The notes below the pieces were generated by a model. That model saw nothing but the letters and a program-made list of their open reading frames with translations. It was not told the DNA's origin and did no database searches. Positions 18,098 to 26,525 of a DNA stretch of 64,000 nucleotides are shown one piece after another (positions within the stretch are counted from its first letter, which is position 1; each line of letters starts with the position of its first letter). The stretch comes from Bacteroidaceae bacterium (lineage in GTDB: Bacteria > Bacteroidota > Bacteroidia > Bacteroidales > Bacteroidaceae). The position numbers and the translations under genes were made by a program. The stretch is taken from positions 1-64,000 of the forward strand of contig JAGCFP010000008.1 in assembly GCA_017650045.1 (NCBI GenBank), given 5' to 3'.

Positions 18098-18469
18098 TTA
18101 TTTACCTGATTCTGCAATGATTTTGTTTATAATATCCTCTATATTTCCTTTATTCCAATTACGAGATAAGAGATACAACGTATAGCATAACCAGATAAAA
18201 CAAATTATAGTTGTAATAACAAAGAATGCATACCAAACATTTGCTGGAAGAATGAAGTCCTTAAAATCGGTTGATATAATAGCTAACACAGATGACACCA
18301 CTAGTCCTAAAGGAGTCATCCAAGCATTTTTAGAAGACAAGCACTTTTCTGTTTTTATAAGTATAAGTTCCAGTTTGTCCTTAGTTATTACAATATAATC
18401 TTGTGCCGTATTTTGATATACGTTACGATTATCATTAAGATCAATATTTAGCTTATCTTGTTTGCCCAT
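18098..18469 (-). CDS. small two-TM membrane protein
   Basis: A 123-aa protein from ATG 18469, chosen because AGAAGG-like bases precede it; earlier ATGs at 18487-18502 are inside the upstream gene. A hydrophilic N-terminal region (residues ~1-45) precedes two TM segments (AWMTPLGLVVSSVLAIIS and AFFVITTIICFIWLCYTLYL) and a short basic/acidic tail. It overlaps the zinc-ribbon gene, so the two are coupled. A cytoplasmic sensor plus membrane partner would suit an effector that perturbs the membrane, but that is inference. Confidence 0.6.
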   Translation of the reverse strand: MGKQDKLNIDLNDNRNVYQNTAQDYIVITKDKLELILIKTEKCLSSKNAWMTPLGLVVSSVLAIISTDFKDFILPANVWYAFFVITTIICFIWLCYTLYLLSRNWNKGNIEDIINKIIAESGK

Positions 18470-18749
18470 CACCTTCTTTCTTTTCATCATTTTTACTATC
18501 ATTGCTTGGTAACAATCCTAAAATTCCAAGTGCATGTTGACTTACAAAACCACAGTTAGCGCATATTATTGATATTGTTGGAATTGTAGGTCCTCCTAAT
18601 GCAATTCCATTAAGATGGTCTTGTATTATATTGTTAAAATATCCATCAGCTATAATAAAATTATGCTGATGACACATCGGACAAATAACCGCTTTTAATC
18701 TGTCATCCAATATTTTTGCAATCTCCTGTTTCTTATCTTGACTTATCAT
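18453..18749 (-). CDS. zinc-ribbon protein
   Basis: 98 aa with two Cys pairs forming one zinc ribbon: ICPMCHQHNF (~residues 22-31) and ICANCGF (~62-68). An N-terminal helix (KQEIAKILDDRLKAV) precedes it. A hydrophobic stretch follows the second pair (VSQHALGILGLL), and the tail is acidic/charged. No catalytic motif is visible. It overlaps the start of the two-TM protein gene, forming a pair. Confidence 0.6.
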   Translation of the reverse strand: MISQDKKQEIAKILDDRLKAVICPMCHQHNFIIADGYFNNIIQDHLNGIALGGPTIPTISIICANCGFVSQHALGILGLLPSNDSKNDEKKEGDGQTR

Positions 18750-18775
18750 AACTTAACTTATTTTATATCCATACA

Positions 18776-18898
18776 CTAATTATTTTCGACTATTGTTTTT
18801 AGATTCTTTTTAATATCATATGCTGCCATATTATTCTTTATCTTTTCGACTTTTAGTAAGTTCCATTCAACATTACCAATAAAGTCGTCCCATTTCAC
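18776..18898 (-). other. possible 40-aa frame or gene remnant (GTG start)
   Basis: A frame from GTG 18898 reads VKWDDFIGNVEWNLLKVEK... and ends at TAG 18776, 26 bp before the zinc-ribbon gene. Amino-acid composition is protein-like but there is no ATG start, so it may be the tail of a lost gene. The remaining bases of 18750-18935 show nothing else. Confidence 0.3.
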
Positions 18899-18935
18899 AT
18901 TAGGTATATATACTTTACATTATTTAGTTTTTACT

Positions 18936-20177
18936 TTAATTTATAGTGATACTACTCGCACCTGGCATGTCATCTATATCGAATCTTTCAAACTCAATAT
19001 CTTTGAGATCTACAGGAGGCTCTATACGACCGATAAAAGTGTAGTTATTAATTACAGGATTGATACCAACAGAAAAACATGCTCTTTGGATAGACACCAA
19101 TTCTGCATCAGTACATTTTTTGTCAACGCGAGCTCTGATTATTACTTTATTCCAATCAATTATTATATCCTTAGGTTGTGCTTTCTTACCCTTATTACGT
19201 CTTCCTCCATCCTTAGGTATTATAAACAAACGCAACTCTTTTTCGTAGGTATAAGCGTCACGCTTTAATGACAAAAGATTCAGAAAAGAGTCTATTGTAA
19301 ACGAACCGAAATATTCTTTATAATAAGGCTTATCTTTCTTGTGCAAATCAAGTATTATATTCTCATGCTCATATTTTATGATTTTTTCTTCAAATCGATA
19401 ACCTGAGTTTCTTAGTTGTTTCCTTAATTCTACAATATCTAACTCCAATTGTAGGCAATGTGCCCCTAATCCTTGACCATTAGAATAAACTTTCCAGGCA
19501 GCCTCACTATTCCTTTCCCTTGTTAAACAAGTTGCAAACAGTTGAGGCGTATTGCCTACTGCTTCAGGAAAGTTATAGTTGGCGCAATAGAACCTTTGTT
19601 CAAATTTATCATTCCATTTACTTGGTTCGAAGAAGCGCCAAGTTTTACAATAAAGAGAAGTGAGAAAAGCATCCAAAGTCATATATTTATAGACCTTGGA
19701 ATAGTACATTTTATCTTCATTTGAAATAGAGAATGATCCTTCTGTTTCTTTTTTAAATTTATATGCTATCTGCCGAGCGGGTGTTGTTTCTGATCTGGAA
19801 AAAAACGATGTAGATTCCGCTTTTTCAATAACCAGAATTATGACATCTTTCTCATTAACTACTTCATGAGTAATGGAGTATGTTATACCTATTGTTAGCT
19901 TTTTGATTGCTAAATCAATGTTATTGATGTATTGTTGATAATTCCCCGATATACCAACAACTGACATAGTTCTCTCATCAACTCCAAATATTATCAATCC
20001 GCCTTCATTGTTAGCCATAGCTACAATTAGACGTACAATGATATCTAAATTACGTGGAACATTGACTTTAAACTCTACGAGCCTTCCATCATCCAATTGT
20101 CCATCTACGGGTTTATTTGTAATTAAATGTACTTGTTTAAGATCTATCATATTATATATTATTAAATTGTTAATCAT
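18936..20177 (-). CDS. AlbA_2 (Schlafen-like) domain fused to DUF2971-like domain
   Basis: 413 aa. Residues ~25-150 look like a Schlafen AlbA_2 domain: VEFKVNVPRNLDIIVRLIVAMANNEGGLIIFGVDERT is the typical E-F-K ... A-N-GG-IIFGV core. From ~165 the text changes to a DUF2971-like region (KWNDKFEQRFY, CLTRERNSEAAWKVYSNGQG, YEKELRLF, HCLQLELDI). Two ATGs are possible (20177 or 20150). The stop of the DUF4249 gene lies 4 bp upstream, so it could be expressed from the TonB-receptor cassette promoter. DUF2971 genes often sit in defence contexts; activity is unknown. Confidence 0.68.
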   Translation of the reverse strand: MINNLIIYNMIDLKQVHLITNKPVDGQLDDGRLVEFKVNVPRNLDIIVRLIVAMANNEGGLIIFGVDERTMSVVGISGNYQQYINNIDLAIKKLTIGITYSITHEVVNEKDVIILVIEKAESTSFFSRSETTPARQIAYKFKKETEGSFSISNEDKMYYSKVYKYMTLDAFLTSLYCKTWRFFEPSKWNDKFEQRFYCANYNFPEAVGNTPQLFATCLTRERNSEAAWKVYSNGQGLGAHCLQLELDIVELRKQLRNSGYRFEEKIIKYEHENIILDLHKKDKPYYKEYFGSFTIDSFLNLLSLKRDAYTYEKELRLFIIPKDGGRRNKGKKAQPKDIIIDWNKVIIRARVDKKCTDAELVSIQRACFSVGINPVINNYTFIGRIEPPVDLKDIEFERFDIDDMPGASSITIN

Positions 20178-20181
20178 TTAA

Positions 20182-21279
20182 TCACTCTCCATACTCCACA
20201 TAATGCCTGTCATAGCTTAGGGCTCCAAGGATGCCCCAACCACCTTTGACATTTCCATATATCTGCACAGGCTCTGCATAGGCATCATTATAGGTGAGTC
20301 GATAAAGTTCTGCAGACTTCAGATAGTGATACAGTTCTGGACTGATGGCTTGGAGTTCTATCATTACTTGAGGTGGTAGTGGCCCATGTTCCTGATTTGA
20401 GGTGGAGGTCATAGCTCCAAATAATTTCTTTCGCATCTTAGGACTGTCTACAGTAAAAGTATATCCGCCAGAATTTATCAGTGAATCATCGAATACGTTA
20501 GAAAAATAAGGCTTCCATCCACCAAAGCCTTTGGAAAGGCGTTTGTCCACAAAGATTTCGTCATCAGAGAAATATACATCCTGCATCTGATAGCCAATAT
20601 AATTATAACCTGAGATTTCTGTTCCATCTTCACCACTTCTGTGCCACCAACCTATTACATCCCTTTCACTCCTTACCCTCAGCCTATAATAATGCTGGCC
20701 TTGCTGTTTGTTAATTCTACAGTTAATACGCATAATAGTATCAGTGCGGAATATGTATCCGTCCACTTCCCAATACGGATTCTCTGCCAGTACTTCAAGG
20801 TTCAAGATTTCTATTTCAGGCTTTGAAGGTACAACGGTTTCTGCACGAAGTTCCTGTCCATTTGCAGTAGCCTTCACCACAATGTGATCCCCTTCCTTTG
20901 GAACATAGTCGCATGTATATCCATAACTGCTTTCATTGAAGGTCAGCGGATAAGTCTGCTGCCCGTTGACCTCTGCAGAAACCTGGGCTTCCTTCACTGC
21001 AGATTTCTTAAAATACGAATCCTGCATATAGTCAATAGACTCACCTGCTTGCATATACCTGATGCGGTCTTCACCTATGCCTATGTATTCTGTCAATTGT
21101 GCCTTGTCAACAGCAATGGCCTTGTTCACGTAGACTATCAGCGGTGAGCCTGTCACGGCAATGGCTCCTATGCTCAAATCGCCCATATCCTCATTACCTG
21201 CTACGAAATCTAATGTACGCTCGCAGGAGGTGCCCATCAGGGCAATTATAAGTAATATAATGGTATTCTTTATTCTCAT
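20182..21279 (-). CDS. DUF4249 lipoprotein, cassette A
   Basis: A 365-aa exported lipoprotein: MRIKNTIILLIIALMGTSC gives a lipobox Cys at residue 19. The family features are visible: a beta-rich N-terminal half, the middle YRLRVRSERD and the end GWGILGALSYDRHYVEYGE. DUF4249 proteins accompany CarboxypepD_reg TonB receptors in Bacteroidota and are thought to be surface substrate-binding partners. It follows the receptor gene by 6 bp. A second copy sits at 33953-35017 and a broken tail at 35120-35224. Confidence 0.88.
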   Translation of the reverse strand: MRIKNTIILLIIALMGTSCERTLDFVAGNEDMGDLSIGAIAVTGSPLIVYVNKAIAVDKAQLTEYIGIGEDRIRYMQAGESIDYMQDSYFKKSAVKEAQVSAEVNGQQTYPLTFNESSYGYTCDYVPKEGDHIVVKATANGQELRAETVVPSKPEIEILNLEVLAENPYWEVDGYIFRTDTIMRINCRINKQQGQHYYRLRVRSERDVIGWWHRSGEDGTEISGYNYIGYQMQDVYFSDDEIFVDKRLSKGFGGWKPYFSNVFDDSLINSGGYTFTVDSPKMRKKLFGAMTSTSNQEHGPLPPQVMIELQAISPELYHYLKSAELYRLTYNDAYAEPVQIYGNVKGGWGILGALSYDRHYVEYGE

Positions 21280-21285
21280 GGCTGT

Positions 21286-23892
21286 TCAGAGTTTTAATGT
21301 CAGACTGATGGAGGGCATGATAGGGAACATACACACGCCCTTTAGGGCACGTCGATTGTTCTGAAAGCCCCAATATACCGTAGAGATGTTCTGCTGGTTG
21401 TACAGGTTATAGATACTGATGTCGCATATCATTTCACCTATACCTATACTGCCGTGGTGGCTCAGGCTCAAATCCAGACGGTGCACGGCTGGCAATACAT
21501 AGCCGTTGCGTTTGCCATAGGTGTTCATGCGTACCACATGAGCCACGTAAGTGTTTTCATAGTACCCGTCTGTAGTGGTCTCATAGGCGGGGTTCTCAGG
21601 ATACCATTGTCTCTGGTACCCGTCAGCCAGTGGCATATAGTTGTTGAACTCGTCGAATACAGGACTGGGAACGGAGGTGGAAGCGAAGGTTGCCCTGCGT
21701 CCACTCTGGTAGGTCCAGGCAGCAGACAGGTCCCAGTTCTTGCTAAGGCGCTGCGTGATGCTGATGTTGAAGTTGTGCCTGCGGTCACCTATGGCATAGA
21801 ACTCGCGTCCGTTACTCAGCACCATTCCTTCACGGTCGAAGGTGCGTAGCGCCTTGCTCCATGTATAGCTTATATGGCCAGTTGTGGTGCCAATGGTCTT
21901 CTGTACCATCAGCTCCACACCGTAAGCCTTGCCTTTCCCTTGGGCAATGGCATCATCCCAGTCACTGCTTCCAAGGAGTGAGGCTCCTTCCTTGTAGTCC
22001 ACCACACCATCCAGCCACTTGTAATAGCCCTCCACAGAGAGCTGGATACCGCTGCTAAGGTCTTGGTTGTAACCCAGTGATAGCTGGTCTGAAATGCCCA
22101 GATCCATATTCTTGAAGAGTGGTATCCATACATCCGATGGGTTGGTAAGGCTACTATTACTTAGCAGAAAGACGCCCTGTGACATACGGGCGTATGAGGC
22201 TTTCAGGGAGATCCCCTTTGACAGGAGCATACGCAGGGAAGCACGTGGTTCTATGGCCAGCTTCATGCTTCCTTCCACTCCGTAACCCTGCAGACGGATG
22301 CCTACATTGGCCTTCAGCTGTTCGTTGATGTCCCAGTCGTCCTCCACATGTGCGGCTATCGTCGTCACTGTATGGCTACCCTTTAAGCTATTTGATAATT
22401 GGTTTTCCGTGATTGTATAGCGGTCGTCTCCAAGTCCTATGTTCTTTGCAACATCCTCGTTCGCTGCAGTTTTCAGGTAGGTGTAATAATCGGAACTGAA
22501 CGATGGCGAGAGTCGTTGGCTGCCTATCTGCAGACCACCCTGCACTTCATGCATCCCACCTATCAGGTAGGTAAGGTTAACCTTGGCTCCCAAGTCATGG
22601 ATTTCTGAACGATAAGTTGTCCTATAGTCAGAATTATGCAGCGAGAACAGTTCCGCAACATCCTTACCGCCACTGAAGGGGTTCAAGCCTACTTTATTAC
22701 TCTTGTAGTTTAAATAACTCAGCTTGTTATTGTAACCGCTGTAGCTCAAAGATGCGTCAAGACGCAAGTCTGGGCTGAACTGATGCGTGTATACCAATCC
22801 ACCCAGCAGGTTACTCCATCTGTCCCTTGTCTCACTCCGTTCAATAATATCTATGAAGTACGGTCTGTATTCAAAGAACTGGGCAGTCTCGTTAGGTGTG
22901 GCATTGTTCACGTCGTGCCCCATATAGAACACTGCTGAGAGTTTGTCGTTATCAGAGAACCTGTGTGTCAACTTGGCATTTACATCCCAGTAGCGCATGT
23001 GGCTGTAGGCGTTCATCTGTCCTGGGTTGTCATAAATCACTTCCTCGAGCATCGGCTTCACGATGGCACTGAAGTAGGATACACGTGCAGCGATGTTATA
23101 GGAGGTACGCCCCTTCCAGAGTGGTCCTTCAGCTTGAATGCGTGAAGCCAGCATGCCTGCTGTGACAGAAAGGCGATGTCTTTCCATATCTCCCTCGCGC
23201 AGGCTCACATCCACCACGCTGGAGAGGCGACTGCCATAGCGGGCAGGGAAAGCGCCCTTGTAGAGCACCACGTCATCTATCACATCAGCATTAATGGCGG
23301 AGGTGAAGCCCTGCAGGTGTTCAGGGTTGTAGAGAGTGATTCCGTCTAATGTGAAGAGATTCTGGTCGTAGTCGCCACCACGTACGAAGATACCTGAACG
23401 CCCTTCACCACTGCTCTGCACACCAGGTAATCGCTGTAGCGACTTCAACACATCAACTTCACCTAACAGTGCTGGCATACGTTTGATTTGTTCAGCACTT
23501 ACGGCTATGGCGCTCATCTGCGAGCTTTGCACGCCAAAGTTGTGGCGCGTGCCATAGACCTGCACTTCACGCAGGTTCTGTGTGTCCTGCTTAAGCTGTA
23601 TGTCCAATTTGGTATCACGTGTCAGTGTTACATTCTGAGTTTCTGAAGCATAACCTACATAGCTGAATACCAGTTCCAGAGCCCTGCCACTGGGCAGGGT
23701 GATGGTGTAGTTTCCTTGCGAATTGGTAGTGGTGCCTGTGCGTCGATTGGTGTTATATACTGTCACGCCTATCAAAGGTTCCCCCGTCACAGCATCCGTT
23801 ACCAGTCCGCTCAGTACCACGTTCTGGGCACTGAGCGGAAGACTGAGGAACACGGACAAGAATATCCATAATATATGATGTCTTACATTCAT
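21286..23892 (-). CDS. TonB-dependent receptor with CarboxypepD_reg domain, cassette A
   Basis: An 868-aa outer-membrane transporter. A signal peptide ends near QNVVL. Then a CarboxypepD_reg-like domain (SGLVTDAVTGEPLIGVTV, ~residues 29-110) and the plug (GEVDVLKSLQRLPGVQ, FVRGGDYDQNLFTLDGITLY) precede a 22-strand barrel ending at the C-terminal FPIMPSISLTLKL. It imports a large or unknown ligand with TonB energy. It is followed by DUF4249. The paralogue at 31524-33947 has highly similar plug and barrel text but no CarboxypepD_reg domain. Confidence 0.92.
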   Translation of the reverse strand: MNVRHHILWIFLSVFLSLPLSAQNVVLSGLVTDAVTGEPLIGVTVYNTNRRTGTTTNSQGNYTITLPSGRALELVFSYVGYASETQNVTLTRDTKLDIQLKQDTQNLREVQVYGTRHNFGVQSSQMSAIAVSAEQIKRMPALLGEVDVLKSLQRLPGVQSSGEGRSGIFVRGGDYDQNLFTLDGITLYNPEHLQGFTSAINADVIDDVVLYKGAFPARYGSRLSSVVDVSLREGDMERHRLSVTAGMLASRIQAEGPLWKGRTSYNIAARVSYFSAIVKPMLEEVIYDNPGQMNAYSHMRYWDVNAKLTHRFSDNDKLSAVFYMGHDVNNATPNETAQFFEYRPYFIDIIERSETRDRWSNLLGGLVYTHQFSPDLRLDASLSYSGYNNKLSYLNYKSNKVGLNPFSGGKDVAELFSLHNSDYRTTYRSEIHDLGAKVNLTYLIGGMHEVQGGLQIGSQRLSPSFSSDYYTYLKTAANEDVAKNIGLGDDRYTITENQLSNSLKGSHTVTTIAAHVEDDWDINEQLKANVGIRLQGYGVEGSMKLAIEPRASLRMLLSKGISLKASYARMSQGVFLLSNSSLTNPSDVWIPLFKNMDLGISDQLSLGYNQDLSSGIQLSVEGYYKWLDGVVDYKEGASLLGSSDWDDAIAQGKGKAYGVELMVQKTIGTTTGHISYTWSKALRTFDREGMVLSNGREFYAIGDRRHNFNISITQRLSKNWDLSAAWTYQSGRRATFASTSVPSPVFDEFNNYMPLADGYQRQWYPENPAYETTTDGYYENTYVAHVVRMNTYGKRNGYVLPAVHRLDLSLSHHGSIGIGEMICDISIYNLYNQQNISTVYWGFQNNRRALKGVCMFPIMPSISLTLKL

Positions 23893-23966
23893 TAATCAGG
23901 TTTTACATTTAGTTCATTTACCTTTCAATAATGACAAATGTAAAAAACGGTCTAATCGTATTTGTT

Positions 23967-24716
23967 TCAGTACAAAACTATGCCGAGCAATGATTTTGTG
24001 ATATTACTACCATATAATTTCCCGTCAATATGCAAGAAGCAATTATCAATATCACCAGTCTTAAAAAATAAAGTATAGCCATACTGATTTAATATATCTA
24101 CATCATCATCATTGTCATAGAAAGTCCATGTAAGATTCATATTAGAACCTCCAGTTGTGGTTGAGAAGTAAGCATAATAATTAGTATTTGGTTCCATATA
24201 TACCGTATGGTTGGGGTATATTTCGGCACCATCTGACGAGCGTACCACACGGATGCTGCAATGATTATAATGAGGACCGTTTATACCTATATCGTACCTG
24301 CTTTGGTGTGAAATATAAGTGCCTGAACTATGGAAATTTGCAATTATTGTAGCATCGGCGGCAATATTGGCATTTTTCAATGTTAGTCTTAGGGTAGTAT
24401 CGGGGATAGTATCATTAATTATTCTATTGAAATAACTTGTGTTATAATTCCATAAAATCGTGTCATTTATAGATGGACGGTCAACAGAATAAATATATTC
24501 ATTTGTACCAGTAATAATCTTTGGTCCAGAAATAGCAGGCCCTATTGGATATCGAAGGGGTATCTCCTCGTCATCAGAGCTATCTTCGTCCGCACGAGTA
24601 GAAGCCAGTTCATCCTGAACTGCGCTTTCGTTAATCACTTCTTCCAAACCATTCTGGCAGGAAGCCACTAATAAGCCTAAAGTAAGGCTTGCGAATAAAA
24701 TGAATGTCTTTTTCAT
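23967..24716 (-). CDS. lipoprotein, first gene of cassette A
   Basis: A 249-aa lipoprotein: MKKTFILFASLTLGLLVASC (lipobox Cys 20), then QNGLEEVINESAVQDELAST. It is nearly identical in the first ~43 residues to the first lipoprotein of cassette B (30217-31029). The C-terminal part is also similar (IRVVRSSDGAEIYP; YGYTLFFKTG; LLGIVLY), while the middle differs. No family assignment is possible for me. It is transcribed from the 22-bp-element promoter at 24742-24801, about 25 bp ahead of the ATG, and the TonB receptor gene follows after 74 bp. Confidence 0.75.
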   Translation of the reverse strand: MKKTFILFASLTLGLLVASCQNGLEEVINESAVQDELASTRADEDSSDDEEIPLRYPIGPAISGPKIITGTNEYIYSVDRPSINDTILWNYNTSYFNRIINDTIPDTTLRLTLKNANIAADATIIANFHSSGTYISHQSRYDIGINGPHYNHCSIRVVRSSDGAEIYPNHTVYMEPNTNYYAYFSTTTGGSNMNLTWTFYDNDDDVDILNQYGYTLFFKTGDIDNCFLHIDGKLYGSNITKSLLGIVLY

Positions 24717-24741
24717 AATAGTATTTTTTTGAAGGTTCTCA

Positions 24742-24801
24742 CAAAAATAATATATGATAAAAAGACCATTATTACCAATTTGTTGAATTTTTGTTGAATT
24801 C
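24742..24801 (-). promoter_or_regulatory. 22-bp tandem-repeat element plus -7 box, copy 1
   Basis: On the minus strand two ATTCAACAA half-sites in tandem (24780-24801, 22 bp) lie exactly 30 bp upstream of TATTTTTG (24742-24749). The same 22 bases with the same 30-bp gap are found at 29671-29730 and 35023-35082. No TTTG -33 box sits at the normal place, so the promoter may need an activator. Confidence 0.7.
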
Positions 24802-24862
24802 TCAATAGAAGTCTATATAGGAACAAAAGGAGGGGTGAGCATTATACTCACCCCTCTTCATT

Positions 24863-25300
24863 TTAATAAATGGTAATCCAAACTTCTTGCCCAGATTTTT
24901 CAGCATACCGCAGTTTTTCCATTACCTTTTCCAAAGCGACTTTGGAGTAGATTAGCCGTTCATGTGGCAATAGGGTGCCAACCAAGATGCAGCCTTTGGT
25001 ACTGCGCACGTCACGCCCTTCATGAATCATGATGCCACTGAAGTGTGGCACATTCTCCAGATAGGGACGCTGCGCCTTGAAACGTGTGGAATAACCTATC
25101 ACACAGCGATATTCCCCTTCGGGGATGGCCGTCTGACCATACACTTTCTTTTCTTTCTGCCAGTCTATGCAATGAGGTTCCAGTGTATCACAGACCTTTA
25201 CCCCATTGCAGTAGAGACATCCTAACGTACAATCCTCCTTACGGGCCATACGTTTCAGTTCCCAGTCAATCCTCGTAGTTTCCTTCTTCGTTCTCATCAT
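24863..25300 (-). CDS. DUF5675 family protein
   Basis: 145 aa. The family pattern is visible: FKAQRPYLENVPHFSGIMIHEGRDVRSTKGCILVG, with the conserved IHEG and the TKGCI(L)VG block containing a Cys, in the manner of L,D-transpeptidase-like or small hydrolase folds. Start at 25300 or 25297; an upstream 44-aa frame overlaps it. DUF5675 proteins are common beside HU/smalltalk loci in Bacteroidota. Function is not established. Confidence 0.7.
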   Translation of the reverse strand: MMRTKKETTRIDWELKRMARKEDCTLGCLYCNGVKVCDTLEPHCIDWQKEKKVYGQTAIPEGEYRCVIGYSTRFKAQRPYLENVPHFSGIMIHEGRDVRSTKGCILVGTLLPHERLIYSKVALEKVMEKLRYAEKSGQEVWITIY

Positions 25301-25400
25301 TTTTCCTCCACAGATTCCAAAGATTTACTACAAAGTTCACTATCTCTTCCACAGCCTTCATGATTTTCATGAACGGCACTTTAATCAAATTATTCATCAT
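25266..25400 (-). CDS. 44-aa small protein upstream of DUF5675
   Basis: The minus-strand frame from ATG 25400 to the stop at 25266 reads MMNNLIKVPFMKIMKAVEE..., an amphipathic/hydrophobic segment followed by an acidic tail. It overlaps the DUF5675 start by 35 bp. A -7 box TAagTTTG with CATCGTCATTGC at 25466-25497 resembles the promoters of the HU and relic loci. Its small size and context suggest a smalltalk-like leader peptide, but it has no clear sequence match to smalltalk. Confidence 0.45.
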   Translation of the reverse strand: MMNNLIKVPFMKIMKAVEEIVNFVVNLWNLWRKNDENEEGNYED

Positions 25401-25584
25401 TTTTTGTTTTTTAGTTTAACCTTGTCAAAGTACCCAAGGCATTAAAAGCTGGCCAGCATACCGATACCTTTTTGCAATGACGATGCAAACTTATGGTATC
25501 TATAACTTCAGATTATACTCAAAGAATTCAAAGAACGCAAAGAAAGCTACTTGCTATCAAGGAATCCAATTTCTTGAAATCTTT

Positions 25585-26283
25585 TCAGCGTTTATTCTGG
25601 AAAAATGGATGTAAGCAAATTTGCGTTTCCAGAAAGTCGTATTGTCTTTTCAACAATTCTGCGTCAGCTCTATGCTTGAATCCGAATGGTATGTTAAATA
25701 CATCAAGTTCATATAGCTTAATTTCCTTTCCATCACAGCAAAAGGCATTATAACAGTTCATCATTCTCACATAGTTTTTTCGAGCTGGATCATAGTTCAA
25801 GCCAGTGCACTGATGCAGAAACCGCCCATAGGCAGAATACTTCATCTGTGGCTTATCACCATGAACTATCAAACCTTTTCGGTCAAGAATCTGATAAAGG
25901 AATACTGCGAAGCGTGGAGTGGGTATCACATATTTAGTCAAATCAACTTCATCATTATCTATTCTGCGTCCACACAAATAATCTTTTACGGCTTTCAATA
26001 GTTCGTCTTCATTAACGCCTTTTACTAATAGTACGTCTTTTTTACGACCTCGTGCTGTATGTGTTTGAATGAGATGTTGGTTTTCTGCATTGTATATATG
26101 GCTTCTTTTTTCGATGATTGCGACTCTTTCCTCCAATTTATTGATTCTCACTATAGATATTTCTTCTCTCCTTTTACTCTCTGCCAAATGCTCAATAATG
26201 GCTTTGAAGAAAACTATGCCAGCCTCTATAAGATGTGCAGAGAAGACTCCTCGTAGGGAGTATAAAAATACGTGTCTTACCAT
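25585..26283 (-). CDS. hypothetical protein with central coiled coil
   Basis: A 232-aa protein from ATG 26283. This start fits a -7 box TAatTTTG at 26307-26314, which puts transcription about 20 bp upstream; the longer TTG-start version would begin before the promoter. Residues ~45-65 contain a short coiled-coil-like stretch (VRINKLEERVAIIEKR). The C-terminal half is globular, with Cys and Tyr-rich segments (DPARKNYVRMMNCYNAFCC). I do not recognise a family. It is divergent from the TPR regulator gene. Confidence 0.6.
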   Translation of the reverse strand: MVRHVFLYSLRGVFSAHLIEAGIVFFKAIIEHLAESKRREEISIVRINKLEERVAIIEKRSHIYNAENQHLIQTHTARGRKKDVLLVKGVNEDELLKAVKDYLCGRRIDNDEVDLTKYVIPTPRFAVFLYQILDRKGLIVHGDKPQMKYSAYGRFLHQCTGLNYDPARKNYVRMMNCYNAFCCDGKEIKLYELDVFNIPFGFKHRADAELLKRQYDFLETQICLHPFFQNKR

Positions 26284-26306
26284 CTGACAATCTTTAAAAA
26301 ACGGCG

Positions 26307-26314
26307 CAAAATTA
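26307..26314 (-). promoter_or_regulatory. -7 box of the 25585-26283 gene
   Basis: TAatTTTG on the minus strand, followed by CGCCGTTTTTTAAAG and the ATG at 26283. It is the reason for choosing the ATG over the upstream TTG. Confidence 0.5.
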
Positions 26315-26328
26315 GTTTGTTTTTTCAA

Positions 26329-26429
26329 AAACGCAAGGCTTTTTCGCCAAAACGTCCACGATTATTAAAAAAATACTTCAATATTATATATAGTAATGCT
26401 GGACATTTCCGTGAAAAAGCCTTGTGTTT
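26329..26429. repeat. inverted repeat in divergent intergenic region
   Basis: Left arm AAACGCAAGGCTTTTTCG (26329-26346), right arm GTGAAAAAGCCTTGTGTTT (26411-26429), about 17 of 18 positions complementary, with 64 bp between them. It lies between two divergent promoters. Confidence 0.5.
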
Positions 26430-26495
26430 CTGAAAACTCGTTCGACTTTTAGTAAAAAAAGAGCCTTACAGGTATTAGTTATAACACTATTTACT

Positions 26496-26503
26496 TACCT
26501 TTG
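26496..26503 (+). promoter_or_regulatory. -7 box of the TPR regulator gene
   Basis: TAccTTTG at 26496-26503, 22 bp before the ATG at 26526. The upstream bases CGACTTTTAGTAAA (26443-26456) resemble the sequence ahead of the HU promoters. Confidence 0.5.
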
Positions 26504-26525
26504 CGCAGAAATAGACGGGCATTTG

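Noticed and set aside
24863..25400. HU/smalltalk copy at the DUF5675 locus
   Set aside because: The 44-aa frame does not share the TSC end of smalltalk and no HU-like gene is present; only the promoter resembles the HU locus.
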